NCBI GenBank assembly: GCA_030842085.1
Contig: JAUUSE010000023.1
Location: 1 to 25,747, forward strand
Reading direction: 5' to 3'
Length of the DNA: 25,747 nt
Origin: Timburyella sp030842085
GTDB lineage: Bacteria; Bacillota; Clostridia; Oscillospirales; Acutalibacteraceae
Shown in pieces: positions 16,240 to 23,524 of this stretch (the first letter of the stretch is position 1; every line of letters starts with the position of its first letter). A model generated the notes under the pieces. That model did not search any database and was not told the DNA's origin. It saw only the letters and a program-made list of their open reading frames with translations. A program made the translations under genes and the position numbers.

Positions 16240-17961
16240 ATGGCGTTTGACGGCACAATACTGCACCTGGTAGCGCAATCGCTCAGGCCGTACATCGGCG
16301 CAAGAGTGCAGAAAATTTATCAGCCGATGAAAGACACCGTTATAATATCGCTCAAGTCCAAGGATGCTTCCGGACGGCTGATTATATCTGCATCAGCCGG
16401 GCTGCAGCGGATACATATTACTCAAAGCAGTGTGGAAAATCCGGCTTCGCCGCCCATGTTCTGCATGCTGCTGAGAAAGCACCTTTCCAGCGCTATGCTC
16501 ACAGATATTTATCAGCTTGGTATGGACAGGGTGATATTTTTAAAATTTGATTCAATAACTGAAATGGGCGACCATGCCGATATTATCGTCGTTTTTGAAA
16601 TGCTCGGCAGGCAGTCTAATATACTGCTGTGCAGAGCGGAGGAGGATAAGCTCAAAATACTCGACTGTCTGCGCAGAACCGACGCTGCATCAAAAAGGGT
16701 ATTGCTGCCCGGCGTCTTTTATGAGCCGCCCGAAAGCAGCGGCAGAATAAATATTTTGCAGCTTTCTGCCGAAGATACGGCGGAAAAAATTGTTTCCTCC
16801 GCCCGGCCGGCTGAGAGCGCCCTGCGCGACGTTGCCGACGGATTTTCTCCTATTGTCGCAAGGGAATTCGCCTTTAGGTGTAAAGATAATACTACAAACT
16901 TTATCTCTGTAAAGGCGGAGATTGAGAAGCTTAAATCCTGCATCGAGTCGGGCGGACAGCCGGTCATGCTCTACGATGAAAATGATATTCCCTTCGATTT
17001 TACCTTTTTTATACCCAAGCAATATGGAAACAGTGTTAAATATAAAACTTTTGACAGCTATAACAGCCTGCTTGATGAATATTTCACCGAACGCGATGTA
17101 AAGCAAAAGCAAAGGGAACTTTCCTCTAAGCTTATAAAGCATGTGACAAATCTTGCGCAAAGGGCTGAAAGGAAGCTTCATGCAAGAGAAGCTGATTTTA
17201 TAAAAAGTAAGAAGCGCGAGCATCTCAGAATTTACGGCGAGCTTATATGTGCAGGTATGCATAATATAAGTCCCGGCGCCTCCTTTTTTGACACGGAGGA
17301 CTATTACAACGATATGCGTCCCATACGTGTTCCGCTCGACCCGGCGCTGTCGGCGGCCGGCAATGCGCAAAAATATTTTAAGGAATATAAAAAGGCGGCT
17401 TCGGCAGAAAAAATGCTCTCTACCCTTATTGAGCAGAATAAGGATGAATGCAGGTATCTTAACTCTGTGCTTTATTCCCTTTCACGTTCTGAAAGCGCCA
17501 ACGAGATTGACAGTATATATGCCGAGCTTGTCGAAGAGGGTTATATAAAGCGCAAATCCAATTCAAAGTCCAAGCCGCAGGCGCTAAAGCCTCTCTTGTT
17601 TACGTCTTCTGACGGATTTAAAATTACGGTCGGCAGGAACAACCGCCAAAACGACGTCTTGACGCTAAAAACCGCTGACAAAAATGATATATGGCTGCAC
17701 GTTAAAGATGCGCCGGGTTCTCATGTAATTATTGAGGCGGGCGGCGCCGACGTACCTGACAGCACTATAATGGAGGCGGCTGTAATTGCCTGCACTTACT
17801 CCTCTGCGGCTATGTCCGCCAACGTTCCCGTAGATTATACGCAGGTGCGAAACGTGAAAAAGCCAGCAGGTGCTAAGCCGGGAATGGTGATTTATAAAAC
17901 CAACCGCACAGTATATGCTACTCCCTCTAAGGACTTATGCAACCGGCTGCAGGTGAAATGA
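16240..17961 (+). CDS. rqcH: RqcH (NFACT family), ribosome quality control factor
   Basis: This is the bacterial homolog of Rqc2/NEMF. It binds obstructed large ribosomal subunits and directs alanine tailing of stalled chains. From ATG 16240 it has 573 residues, the usual length. The NFACT-N domain starts with MAFDGTILHLVAQSLRPYIG, and the D-R pair needed for function is at residues 96-97 (GMDRVIFLKF). A helical coiled-coil region follows (about 265-420). The C-terminal NFACT-R domain has GFKITVGRNNRQNDVLTLK and DIWLHVKDAPGSHVII. ATG 16231 lies only two bases from the GAAAGG site, so 16240 (spacing 11) is preferred and gives the canonical MAFDG start. It stands alone with its own terminator. 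It was once annotated as a fibronectin-binding protein. Confidence 0.95.
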   Translation: MAFDGTILHLVAQSLRPYIGARVQKIYQPMKDTVIISLKSKDASGRLIISASAGLQRIHITQSSVENPASPPMFCMLLRKHLSSAMLTDIYQLGMDRVIFLKFDSITEMGDHADIIVVFEMLGRQSNILLCRAEEDKLKILDCLRRTDAASKRVLLPGVFYEPPESSGRINILQLSAEDTAEKIVSSARPAESALRDVADGFSPIVAREFAFRCKDNTTNFISVKAEIEKLKSCIESGGQPVMLYDENDIPFDFTFFIPKQYGNSVKYKTFDSYNSLLDEYFTERDVKQKQRELSSKLIKHVTNLAQRAERKLHAREADFIKSKKREHLRIYGELICAGMHNISPGASFFDTEDYYNDMRPIRVPLDPALSAAGNAQKYFKEYKKAASAEKMLSTLIEQNKDECRYLNSVLYSLSRSESANEIDSIYAELVEEGYIKRKSNSKSKPQALKPLLFTSSDGFKITVGRNNRQNDVLTLKTADKNDIWLHVKDAPGSHVIIEAGGADVPDSTIMEAAVIACTYSSAAMSANVPVDYTQVRNVKKPAGAKPGMVIYKTNRTVYATPSKDLCNRLQVK

Positions 17962-18064
17962 ACTGATTTATATAAAAATTTAACCATTACACGATTTTTA
18001 ACACTATTAAATCGGAGATGCCCAGCTGTCATCTGCGATAACGCGGCTGATGCTCATTTACTCG

Positions 18065-18094
18065 CTTAAGCAATAATAGATTGCTTAAGTTTTT
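18065..18094 (+). terminator. Intrinsic terminator of rqcH
   Basis: CTTAAGCAAT (18065-18074) pairs perfectly with ATTGCTTAAG (18080-18089) around AATAG, followed by five Ts. It lies about 100 bases after the rqcH stop. Confidence 0.85.
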
Positions 18095-18165
18095 AAAGCT
18101 CTATATTTAATAGATATTGTTGCAGTCTGTATTGCTGCAAATTAAAATTCACTTATAAAATCACT

Positions 18166-18280
18166 ATACAACTGACTTTACAGCGGATGTCTATTGATAA
18201 TGCACTTTATAAATCTGCTTTTTGCCAAAGAGGCAGCTTAGTCCCCGTCGCTATAAATTTTGCGGTGGGGACTGTTTTTG
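18166..18280 (+). ncRNA. Candidate small RNA ending in its own terminator
   Basis: A second plus-strand terminator lies after the rqcH terminator with no gene between. Bases 18241-18251 pair with 18262-18272 (GTCCCC...GGGGAC outer part, CGC/GCG inner part), and TGTTTTTG follows. Its two wobble pairs work only in plus-strand RNA. Just upstream a smaller hairpin (about 18215-18236, CTGC/GCAG or TGCC/GGCA) can form. A weak promoter (TTGCTG at 18132-18137, 16-base spacer, TATAAA at 18154-18159) would start an RNA of about 110 bases. The 5' end is a guess. It matches no RNA family that I recognise. Confidence 0.35.
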
Positions 18281-18346
18281 TTGCTTTGAACATGATTCTC
18301 CGGCTCTATCAGGGTTTTGTCATCCCCGTGGCAAGAACGATAAAAG

Positions 18347-18378
18347 AACAAGCCTCTCTATTAATAGAGCGGCTTGTT
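18347..18378 (-). terminator. Terminator of the galE operon
   Basis: AACAAGCC (18347-18354) pairs with GGCTTGTT (18371-18378), with CTCTAT and ATAGAG continuing the stem inside after one mismatch. On the minus strand the stem is followed by CTTTTATC. It lies 16 bases past the galE stop and could work in both directions, separating galE from the plus-strand unit. Confidence 0.7.
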
Positions 18379-18394
18379 TATAAGCTAAATGTTT

Positions 18395-19420
18395 TTATTT
18401 ATAACCGTTGGGATTGTTCTTTACCCAGCGCCATACGTCCTCGCACATTTTTTTAAGGTCGCGTTCCGTTTCAAATCCGAGCACCTTTTTAGCCTTTTCC
18501 GGCGACGAATAGACCTCCGCTAAATCGCCGGTGCGGCGCGGCAGTATTTTATAAGGAACCTTTACGCCGGTAGCTTCCTCGAACGTATTTATAAGCTCAA
18601 ACACGCTATAGCCTTTGCCGGTGCCTAAATTTATCGCATTTACTCCCCTATGATTTCTTACATAGTTTATTGCTTTTACATGTCCTATCGCTAAATCCAC
18701 CACGTGTATATAGTCGCGTATGCAGGTACCGTCCGGCGTGTCGTAATCATCGCCGTATACCGTAAGCTCTGTCTGCCCGCCGTCCAGCGGCTTGCCGCTC
18801 GCTATCCTCGTTATGCGCGGCATAAGATTATTCGGTATGCCGTTCGGGTCCTCGCCTATGAGACCAGACTCGTGTGCACCTATCGGATTAAAATATCTCA
18901 GCAGCGCCATGCTCCAATCATTGTCGGAAGCATATAAATCTTTAAGCATTTCTTCTATAAAGAACTTAGTGCGTCCGTACGGATTGGTAACCTTACCTGT
19001 AGGCATATCCTCCGTCATAGGCGCTTTGTTGTCGCCGTACACTGTCGCAGACGATGAGAATATTATGCGCTTTACGTTGTGCTTCTTCATTATCTCAAGC
19101 ATTGTTACGGTACCGCTCATGTTATTGTCATAGTAATCGAGCGGTATAACACAGCTTTCTCCCACAGCCTTAAGGCCCGCAAAATGTATTACTATGTCTA
19201 TATCGTTTTCTGTAAATATACGCTCAAGATTTGCGGCGTCGCGAATATCGCACTCTTCTATCTTAAAGCTGCGGCCGGTTATCTCCTTTACCCTTTTTAG
19301 AGATTCGCTGCAGGAATTGACATAATTGTCCAGAGCAATTATATCCTCGCCTCTGCTGAGCAGCTCAACACATGTGTGACTGCCGATATATCCCGCTGCG
19401 CCTGTTATCAGTATTGACAT
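18395..19420 (-). CDS. galE: UDP-glucose 4-epimerase GalE
   Basis: This epimerase interconverts UDP-Glc/UDP-Gal, and in many members UDP-GlcNAc/UDP-GalNAc. From ATG 19420 it has 341 residues. The Rossmann motif GAAGYIGSH is at the N-terminus, and the short-chain dehydrogenase catalytic set is visible as SSSATVYG and the YGRTK box. Also seen are DNNMSGTVTML, LRYFNPIGAH and GTCIRDYIHVVDLA, all standard for GalE. AAAGGTG just before ATG 19420 favours this start; ATG 19435, which overlaps the nahK stop, would add five residues. Last gene of a minus-strand cassette. With NahK and a nucleotidyltransferase upstream, its likely job here is UDP-HexNAc or UDP-hexose epimerisation. Confidence 0.95.
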   Translation of the reverse strand: MSILITGAAGYIGSHTCVELLSRGEDIIALDNYVNSCSESLKRVKEITGRSFKIEECDIRDAANLERIFTENDIDIVIHFAGLKAVGESCVIPLDYYDNNMSGTVTMLEIMKKHNVKRIIFSSSATVYGDNKAPMTEDMPTGKVTNPYGRTKFFIEEMLKDLYASDNDWSMALLRYFNPIGAHESGLIGEDPNGIPNNLMPRITRIASGKPLDGGQTELTVYGDDYDTPDGTCIRDYIHVVDLAIGHVKAINYVRNHRGVNAINLGTGKGYSVFELINTFEEATGVKVPYKILPRRTGDLAEVYSSPEKAKKVLGFETERDLKKMCEDVWRWVKNNPNGYK

Positions 19421-19434
19421 ACAATCACCTTTCA

Positions 19435-20544
19435 TTACTGCAATTCTTTTATTATTCTTTCTACTGTATTTCCCATATCATTATACTTTATTTCCATGTC
19501 TGCCACAAGCTTAAATTGCGTTCTGCACCTGTCTAAATTATGATTTGGACGGTGTATTTTGAAATATGTATCCCCTTCTAAATAATCCGTAAGAAAACGT
19601 ATTCCGCATTCAAACGTCATTATCATAGCCGACATGGGCATAAGAGATGTTTCGCCCTCTGTAAGGCTGCCGCCTGACGCTTCTATATAGCCTTTGGTAA
19701 AGGCCTCAAACAAGCCTAAATCAAAGTTTACCTTAGATAGGTCGGTTTCGTCTTCTGCCCCAGTAGAGGCGCTGAAGCGTATGGCATCTCCATAATCATA
19801 AAGAGCTGAGCCGGGCATTACCGTGTCTAAATCTATTACGCATATGCATTTCTGCGTCGCAGCATCTACAAGCGTGTTGTTGAGCTTTGTATCGTTGTGC
19901 GTAACTCTGAGCGGAATTCTTCCTTCTTTTAGAGCATCGGCTATTTTTGCCGCCATCTCAGTCCTGGATAGCGCAAACTCTATCTCCTCTTTTACCGACT
20001 GGGCACGGCCCATTTTATCCTCTGCTATAGCTTTTTTCAGCGTTTCCATTCGCTTTGGCGTATTGTGGAAATCCGGTATTACCTCTGCAAGCGTTTCGGC
20101 TTTATAATCCGCTAAATCCCTTAAAAATCCGCCGAACGCACTGCCGCAGCTGTATAAGTCGTCGTTCGTCCTCGCACTCTGCAGTGTTATCGTATCCTCT
20201 ATAAATACATATACGCGCCAGCAGCTGCCCTCTGCATCTTTGTAATACGGAGCACCGTCTTTTGTCTTTATCACCGTCAGCGTTTCGCGGTCAGGGTCGC
20301 CGCCGCGCGCCGTTATTTTATCTCTAAGATATGACGTTACTCCTAAAATGTTATTCATAAGGCCGTCTACGTCGCTGAAAATATTGTTGTTTATGCGCTG
20401 TAAAAGGACCCTATACTTATTTCCGCCATTGTCTAAATATACTGCGTATGTGTCGTTTATATGGCCGCAGCCATAGGCCTCCGACTTTATGAAATCGCCA
20501 TAAACGCAAAATTGCGACATCACCGATTTGAAATCACAGCTCAT
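19435..20544 (-). CDS. nahK: NahK-like N-acetylhexosamine 1-kinase
   Basis: This is a sugar 1-kinase of the aminoglycoside-phosphotransferase fold, with 369 residues. It closely resembles, as I recall the sequence, Bifidobacterium longum N-acetylhexosamine 1-kinase (NahK/LnpB). Matching stretches include GHINDTYAV near the N-terminus, GSAFGGF, the catalytic RVTHNDTKLNN, the metal-binding VIDLDTVMPGS, then DAIRFSAST, and FLTDYLEGDTYF near the end. The expected reaction is GlcNAc or GalNAc plus ATP to the 1-phosphate, in the cytoplasm. An AGGAG site lies eight bases before ATG 20544. It sits between a nucleotidyltransferase and galE, which is the order of pathway steps. A lacto-N-biose phosphorylase, its partner in bifidobacteria, is not in the window. 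Confidence 0.88.
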   Translation of the reverse strand: MSCDFKSVMSQFCVYGDFIKSEAYGCGHINDTYAVYLDNGGNKYRVLLQRINNNIFSDVDGLMNNILGVTSYLRDKITARGGDPDRETLTVIKTKDGAPYYKDAEGSCWRVYVFIEDTITLQSARTNDDLYSCGSAFGGFLRDLADYKAETLAEVIPDFHNTPKRMETLKKAIAEDKMGRAQSVKEEIEFALSRTEMAAKIADALKEGRIPLRVTHNDTKLNNTLVDAATQKCICVIDLDTVMPGSALYDYGDAIRFSASTGAEDETDLSKVNFDLGLFEAFTKGYIEASGGSLTEGETSLMPMSAMIMTFECGIRFLTDYLEGDTYFKIHRPNHNLDRCRTQFKLVADMEIKYNDMGNTVERIIKELQ

Positions 20545-20642
20545 TTTTTATTCTCCTGCTTCGTTATAAAAATTATTTATATAATTCGCTAAAATCTTAG
20601 CTTTCCGCCTATATTTTATATTCCGCTTATTAAGTCCAGTAT

Positions 20643-20674
20643 AGCCTAATGTCTTTTAACAAGACGTTAGGCTT
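20643..20674 (+). repeat. Inverted repeat between the nucleotidyltransferase and nahK genes
   Basis: AGCCTAATGTCTT (20643-20655) pairs with AAGACGTTAGGCT (20661-20673) around a five-base loop. The single wobble is U·G in plus-strand RNA but A·C in minus-strand RNA, although the flanking genes are on the minus strand. Neither side has a good T-run. It may be a processing or attenuation hairpin for the cassette, or the end of an antisense transcript; the role is open. Confidence 0.45.
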
Positions 20675-20746
20675 TAACTGTTTTAAAGTTATCATAATAT
20701 TTAAAGCTTAATCCGACTGCCGATGCAAAGCTATCGAGCACTTTTA

Positions 20747-21664
20747 TTAATTCCAAAGCTTTTTGGGGTATTTGCCGGCGGCTGTCATTTCCCTAATTGC
20801 AGCTTCAACCACTGGTTTATCCTGACGATATGTAACGCCGAACCATTTGTCGTTGGTCTTTAAAACCTTTACATTGCATTTACCCTCTTTAAGCAATGTG
20901 TCAACCGCCGTTGGAAGATAAAATTCCGCCTTAAGGTTGCCCATGTTCTCGTCTAAGAAATTAGGGAACATTCCTTTTATCTCCGGCAAAAACTCTTTCG
21001 TAAAGCCCCAGCAGTTCATAGACACTATGCTGTCGCTGTCCAGCTCATGCCATGTCTCTTCGTCCTCAGTATAGCAGATTTTATCGCCTTGGTACATTAT
21101 CTTCGTGCGCTCGACAATGTCCTTTAAATAACCGTTTTCGTCCACCGTGCATATGCCGCGTGCAACATGTCCGTTTTCTGTTACTGTATTTTTTAGTATG
21201 AAACCGGCCATGCAGAAGTCCCATACAGCCTTTTTGCTGTTGTCGGTTTGGCTGAGATAATTGGCCAAAGTAGTAAATGTCTCTCTGCCGTAAAAATCGT
21301 CGGCGTTTATAACGGCAAAAGGACCGTCTATTTTATCCGCTGCGCTTATTATCGCATGTCCTGTGCCCCATGGCTTTGTGCGCCCGTCCGGCACGCTGTA
21401 GCCCGCCGGAAGCCCGTCAAGCTCCTGATATGCATATTCCACGTCGACATATTTGGATATTCTATCGCCTATTACCTCGCGAAAGGCTTTGTCCAAGTCC
21501 TTTGTTATTATAAATACCAGCTTATTAAATCCGGCTTTTATAGCATCATATATAGAATAATCTATAATTATCTCGCCATTTTCACCTACTGCGTCTATCT
21601 GCTTAAGCCCGCCGTACCGGCTTCCCATGCCCGCCGCCATTATTACCAGCGTCAAATTTTCCAT
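20747..21664 (-). CDS. Sugar-1-phosphate nucleotidyltransferase (likely UTP-dependent)
   Basis: This is a nucleotidyltransferase of 305 residues from ATG 21664, where AGGAGG lies eight bases upstream (TTG 21670 is less likely). The N-terminal nucleotide-binding motif is MAAGMGSRYGGLKQ. The metal-binding NADDFYG lies near residue 120 and a sugar-binding WGTGHAI block before it. The remainder (NCWGFTKEFLP, FYLPTAVDTLL, KWFGVTYRQDKP) fits a group of UDP-sugar pyrophosphorylase-like proteins often found beside NahK-type kinases. The expected role is activation of the sugar 1-phosphate made by NahK, probably to the UDP-sugar. The nucleotide and sugar are inferred from context. First gene of the cassette, 202 bases before nahK. 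Confidence 0.85.
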   Translation of the reverse strand: MENLTLVIMAAGMGSRYGGLKQIDAVGENGEIIIDYSIYDAIKAGFNKLVFIITKDLDKAFREVIGDRISKYVDVEYAYQELDGLPAGYSVPDGRTKPWGTGHAIISAADKIDGPFAVINADDFYGRETFTTLANYLSQTDNSKKAVWDFCMAGFILKNTVTENGHVARGICTVDENGYLKDIVERTKIMYQGDKICYTEDEETWHELDSDSIVSMNCWGFTKEFLPEIKGMFPNFLDENMGNLKAEFYLPTAVDTLLKEGKCNVKVLKTNDKWFGVTYRQDKPVVEAAIREMTAAGKYPKKLWN

Positions 21665-21710
21665 TGCCAATGCCTCCTGTTGTAAATCAGATTATGTTTT
21701 AGCATATTTA

Positions 21711-21801
21711 TATTTAAAGTTATTTGCACAAAAAGTTATTTTATTTGCATATTTAGTCTGGATTTGTACATTGCGCTATGTTATTATTTATTTAAAGTTA
21801 T
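21711..21801. promoter_or_regulatory. Repeated sites in the divergent promoter region, possible AraC operators
   Basis: TATTTAAAGTTAT occurs exactly at 21711-21723 and again at 21789-21801. A shorter relative, AAAGTTATTT, lies at 21732-21741. All are in the same orientation. The outer copies flank the 150-base gap between the sugar cassette and the divergent AraC gene, one near each start. Spaced direct repeats are the usual form of AraC-family binding sites. The region is AT-rich, so chance is not excluded. Confidence 0.45.
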
Positions 21802-21822
21802 ATAATATGGAGATTTGTTATA

Positions 21823-22695
21823 GTGTATATGAATTTAAAACCTAAAAAATCACTTAGTATTACGGAAATAGTTATTGTCAAAAAATCCGATTTAGACAAA
21901 AATAATGATATGCCATGCGAGCTCAGCAGCTTTTGGACTATGATATATGTAAAAAATGGTCAGGCAAAAATTAGTTTTAACAGCGGTTTAATAAATGTAG
22001 GCAGAGAGCATCTTATTATCCTGCCGCCAAATAGCTTATATGATATGCCATCCGTCTCCGGCAGCCAAGCTGGCATCTTTTGTATTGCATTTTCCTGCGG
22101 ATGCAAGAGGCTGAATGACATAACAGGCCCTCATCAATGCAATGATGAGCAAATATTAATTCTCTCTCATATATTGAATAACACAGAGTTAATTTTTAAT
22201 AAAGTACGTTCAGGCGCTGGACATGATGAGTCCTTTAGTATCATTTCCACATTTGGCTCCGAACAAATTGTTAAAGAATACCTTGAGCTGCTTTTAATTG
22301 ACATTATCAACAATCCTCGTATACAGAAATCCAGCAGAAAAAGTGTAGCATCACGCACTATATTTTCTGAGGAAATCTTATTTAAAGATATATGCGATTA
22401 TTTGAATGACAACCTCAGCAGTAATCTTTCGGTAAATGATATATGCAGGAAGTTTTTTATAAGCTCATCCAGTATTAAAAAGTTATTCAGCTCGCGCTGC
22501 GGATGCGGTGTTATTAAGTTTTTCCACAAGCTAAAAATTGAAAAGGCCAAAGAGTATATCGCCTCCGGCACTATGAATTTTACTGAAATATCAGAGGCTT
22601 TGGGCTTTTCATCGCTGCATTATTTTTCACGGTATTTTAAAATTATTACCGGCCTCTCTCCTACCGATTATATGTTTTCTCAGGCTAAGCTTTGA
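21823..22695 (+). CDS. AraC-family transcriptional regulator beside the hexosamine cassette
   Basis: This is a regulator of 290 residues with a cupin-like N-terminal sensing domain (WTMIYVKNGQAKISFN, LIILPPNSLYDMP). The C-terminal AraC DNA-binding domain (about 190-288) has SVNDICRKFFISSSSIKKLF, then FTEISEALGFSSLHYFSRYFK with the final GLSPTDY. GTG 21823 has GGAG ten bases upstream and is taken as the start; ATG 21829 is the alternative. It is divergent from the nucleotidyltransferase-nahK-galE genes and most likely controls them in response to a sugar. That is inferred from position. Confidence 0.88.
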   Translation: MYMNLKPKKSLSITEIVIVKKSDLDKNNDMPCELSSFWTMIYVKNGQAKISFNSGLINVGREHLIILPPNSLYDMPSVSGSQAGIFCIAFSCGCKRLNDITGPHQCNDEQILILSHILNNTELIFNKVRSGAGHDESFSIISTFGSEQIVKEYLELLLIDIINNPRIQKSSRKSVASRTIFSEEILFKDICDYLNDNLSSNLSVNDICRKFFISSSSIKKLFSSRCGCGVIKFFHKLKIEKAKEYIASGTMNFTEISEALGFSSLHYFSRYFKIITGLSPTDYMFSQAKL

Positions 22696-22985
22696 TTTCG
22701 ATGCTATTTTTATTTTAACTGTTTTCCGACGACGCCTTATATTATATTTATATGCTAAAGTGCCGTTTTGTTTAATATTAATTGTATCTGTCCGTTAATT
22801 GTTGAATATATTTAATTTTATTTTAAAGTATAATATAAATGCCTATATGTTGTCTTATAATAATCGATACCGTCTTAACGACATCTTAATTATGTGTAAA
22901 ATACGGCCCGCATATTTACAAAAGCTCACATATGAGCTGCGTGTCTTCTTTCATTATCGGTATTCTTAAAATTTTTACTTTGCTA
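22696..22985. other. AT-rich intergenic stretch before the metal-resistance promoter
   Basis: No gene is supported. A short AGCTCA/TGAGCT hairpin lies at 22923-22938 and is followed by a pyrimidine-rich stretch, which may be a weak terminator for the AraC gene. Confidence 0.4.
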
Positions 22986-23013
22986 TTGACATACTGCTTT
23001 TATGAGTTATAAT
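22986..23013 (+). promoter_or_regulatory. Sigma-A promoter of the arsR-cadA operon
   Basis: TTGACA at 22986-22991 and TATAAT at 23008-23013 are both perfect consensus boxes, with a 16-base spacer. The operator palindrome begins seven bases downstream, over the expected start of transcription. Confidence 0.85.
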
Positions 23014-23019
23014 ATAATC

Positions 23020-23045
23020 AACATATGAATAGTTGTTCATATGTT
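23020..23045 (+). promoter_or_regulatory. 12-2-12 ArsR/SmtB-type operator
   Basis: AACATATGAATA (23020-23031) and TGTTCATATGTT (23034-23045) form an inverted repeat of 12 bases on each side of GT, with one mismatch. This is the standard shape of an ArsR/SmtB repressor site and contains the TGAA..TTCA core. It covers the transcription start just before the repressor gene, which implies autorepression relieved by metal. Confidence 0.85.
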
Positions 23046-23065
23046 TCATAAATAGAGGTGATGAA

Positions 23066-23416
23066 ATGAGCAATAATATTTACAATGAAGCACAAATTAA
23101 AAATGACGGTTTTCCGCCTATGGAAGTGCTTTACGATTTGGCCGAACTCTTTAAGATGTTTGGCGATTCTACGCGTATCGGCATACTTTGTGCTCTGCTT
23201 AAGGGCGAGATGTGCGTTTATGACTTAGCCGAGCTATTGGGCATGGGACAATCGGCGGTATCGCATCAGCTCAGGCTGCTCAGAGCAAGCGGTCTTGTTC
23301 GTGCGCGCAAAGACGGCAAAAACGTATACTACGCACTGGACGACGACCATGTAAGCTCTATTTTTAGTCAGGGCATGGAGCACGTTATGGAAGGCAAGCA
23401 CGGCGATATGATTTAA
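23066..23416 (+). CDS. ArsR/SmtB-family metal-responsive repressor
   Basis: This is a winged-helix repressor of 116 residues. ATG 23066 follows GAGGTG by five bases. The recognition helix region is LAELLGMGQSAVSHQLRLLRASGLV, with the wing at RKDGKNVYYAL. Metal ligands of the alpha-5 type are visible: D93-x-H95, then H106 and E109, the same spacing as in SmtB (Asp-x-His...His-x-x-Glu), which indicates Zn sensing across the dimer. The alpha-3 CxC site of CadC is not complete: C50 is present, but the second position is Tyr52. It is divided from the P1B-ATPase gene by about 110 bases and preceded by its own operator. Confidence 0.93.
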   Translation: MSNNIYNEAQIKNDGFPPMEVLYDLAELFKMFGDSTRIGILCALLKGEMCVYDLAELLGMGQSAVSHQLRLLRASGLVRARKDGKNVYYALDDDHVSSIFSQGMEHVMEGKHGDMI

Positions 23417-23471
23417 ATTTTGCTATAACTTCGCCTTTCGTTTCTTTCGCAATTTAATTTGCCATTATAAG

Positions 23472-23489
23472 GGCACGGCAGCGTGCCGT
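23472..23489 (+). repeat. Hairpin between the arsR and cadA genes
   Basis: GGCACG (23472-23477) pairs with CGTGCC (23482-23487), or in another register ACGGCA (23475-23480) with TGCCGT (23484-23489). No long T-run follows. It may be an mRNA processing or partial-termination element that sets the ratio of repressor to pump. Confidence 0.4.
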
Positions 23490-23524
23490 TTAAATACGCT
23501 AATCTATTTTAAGGTGTGTTTTAC

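Noticed and set aside
16690..17370. Long minus-strand open frame of 226 codons inside rqcH
   Set aside because: It is a shadow of the well supported RqcH coding frame; no motifs and no start signals.
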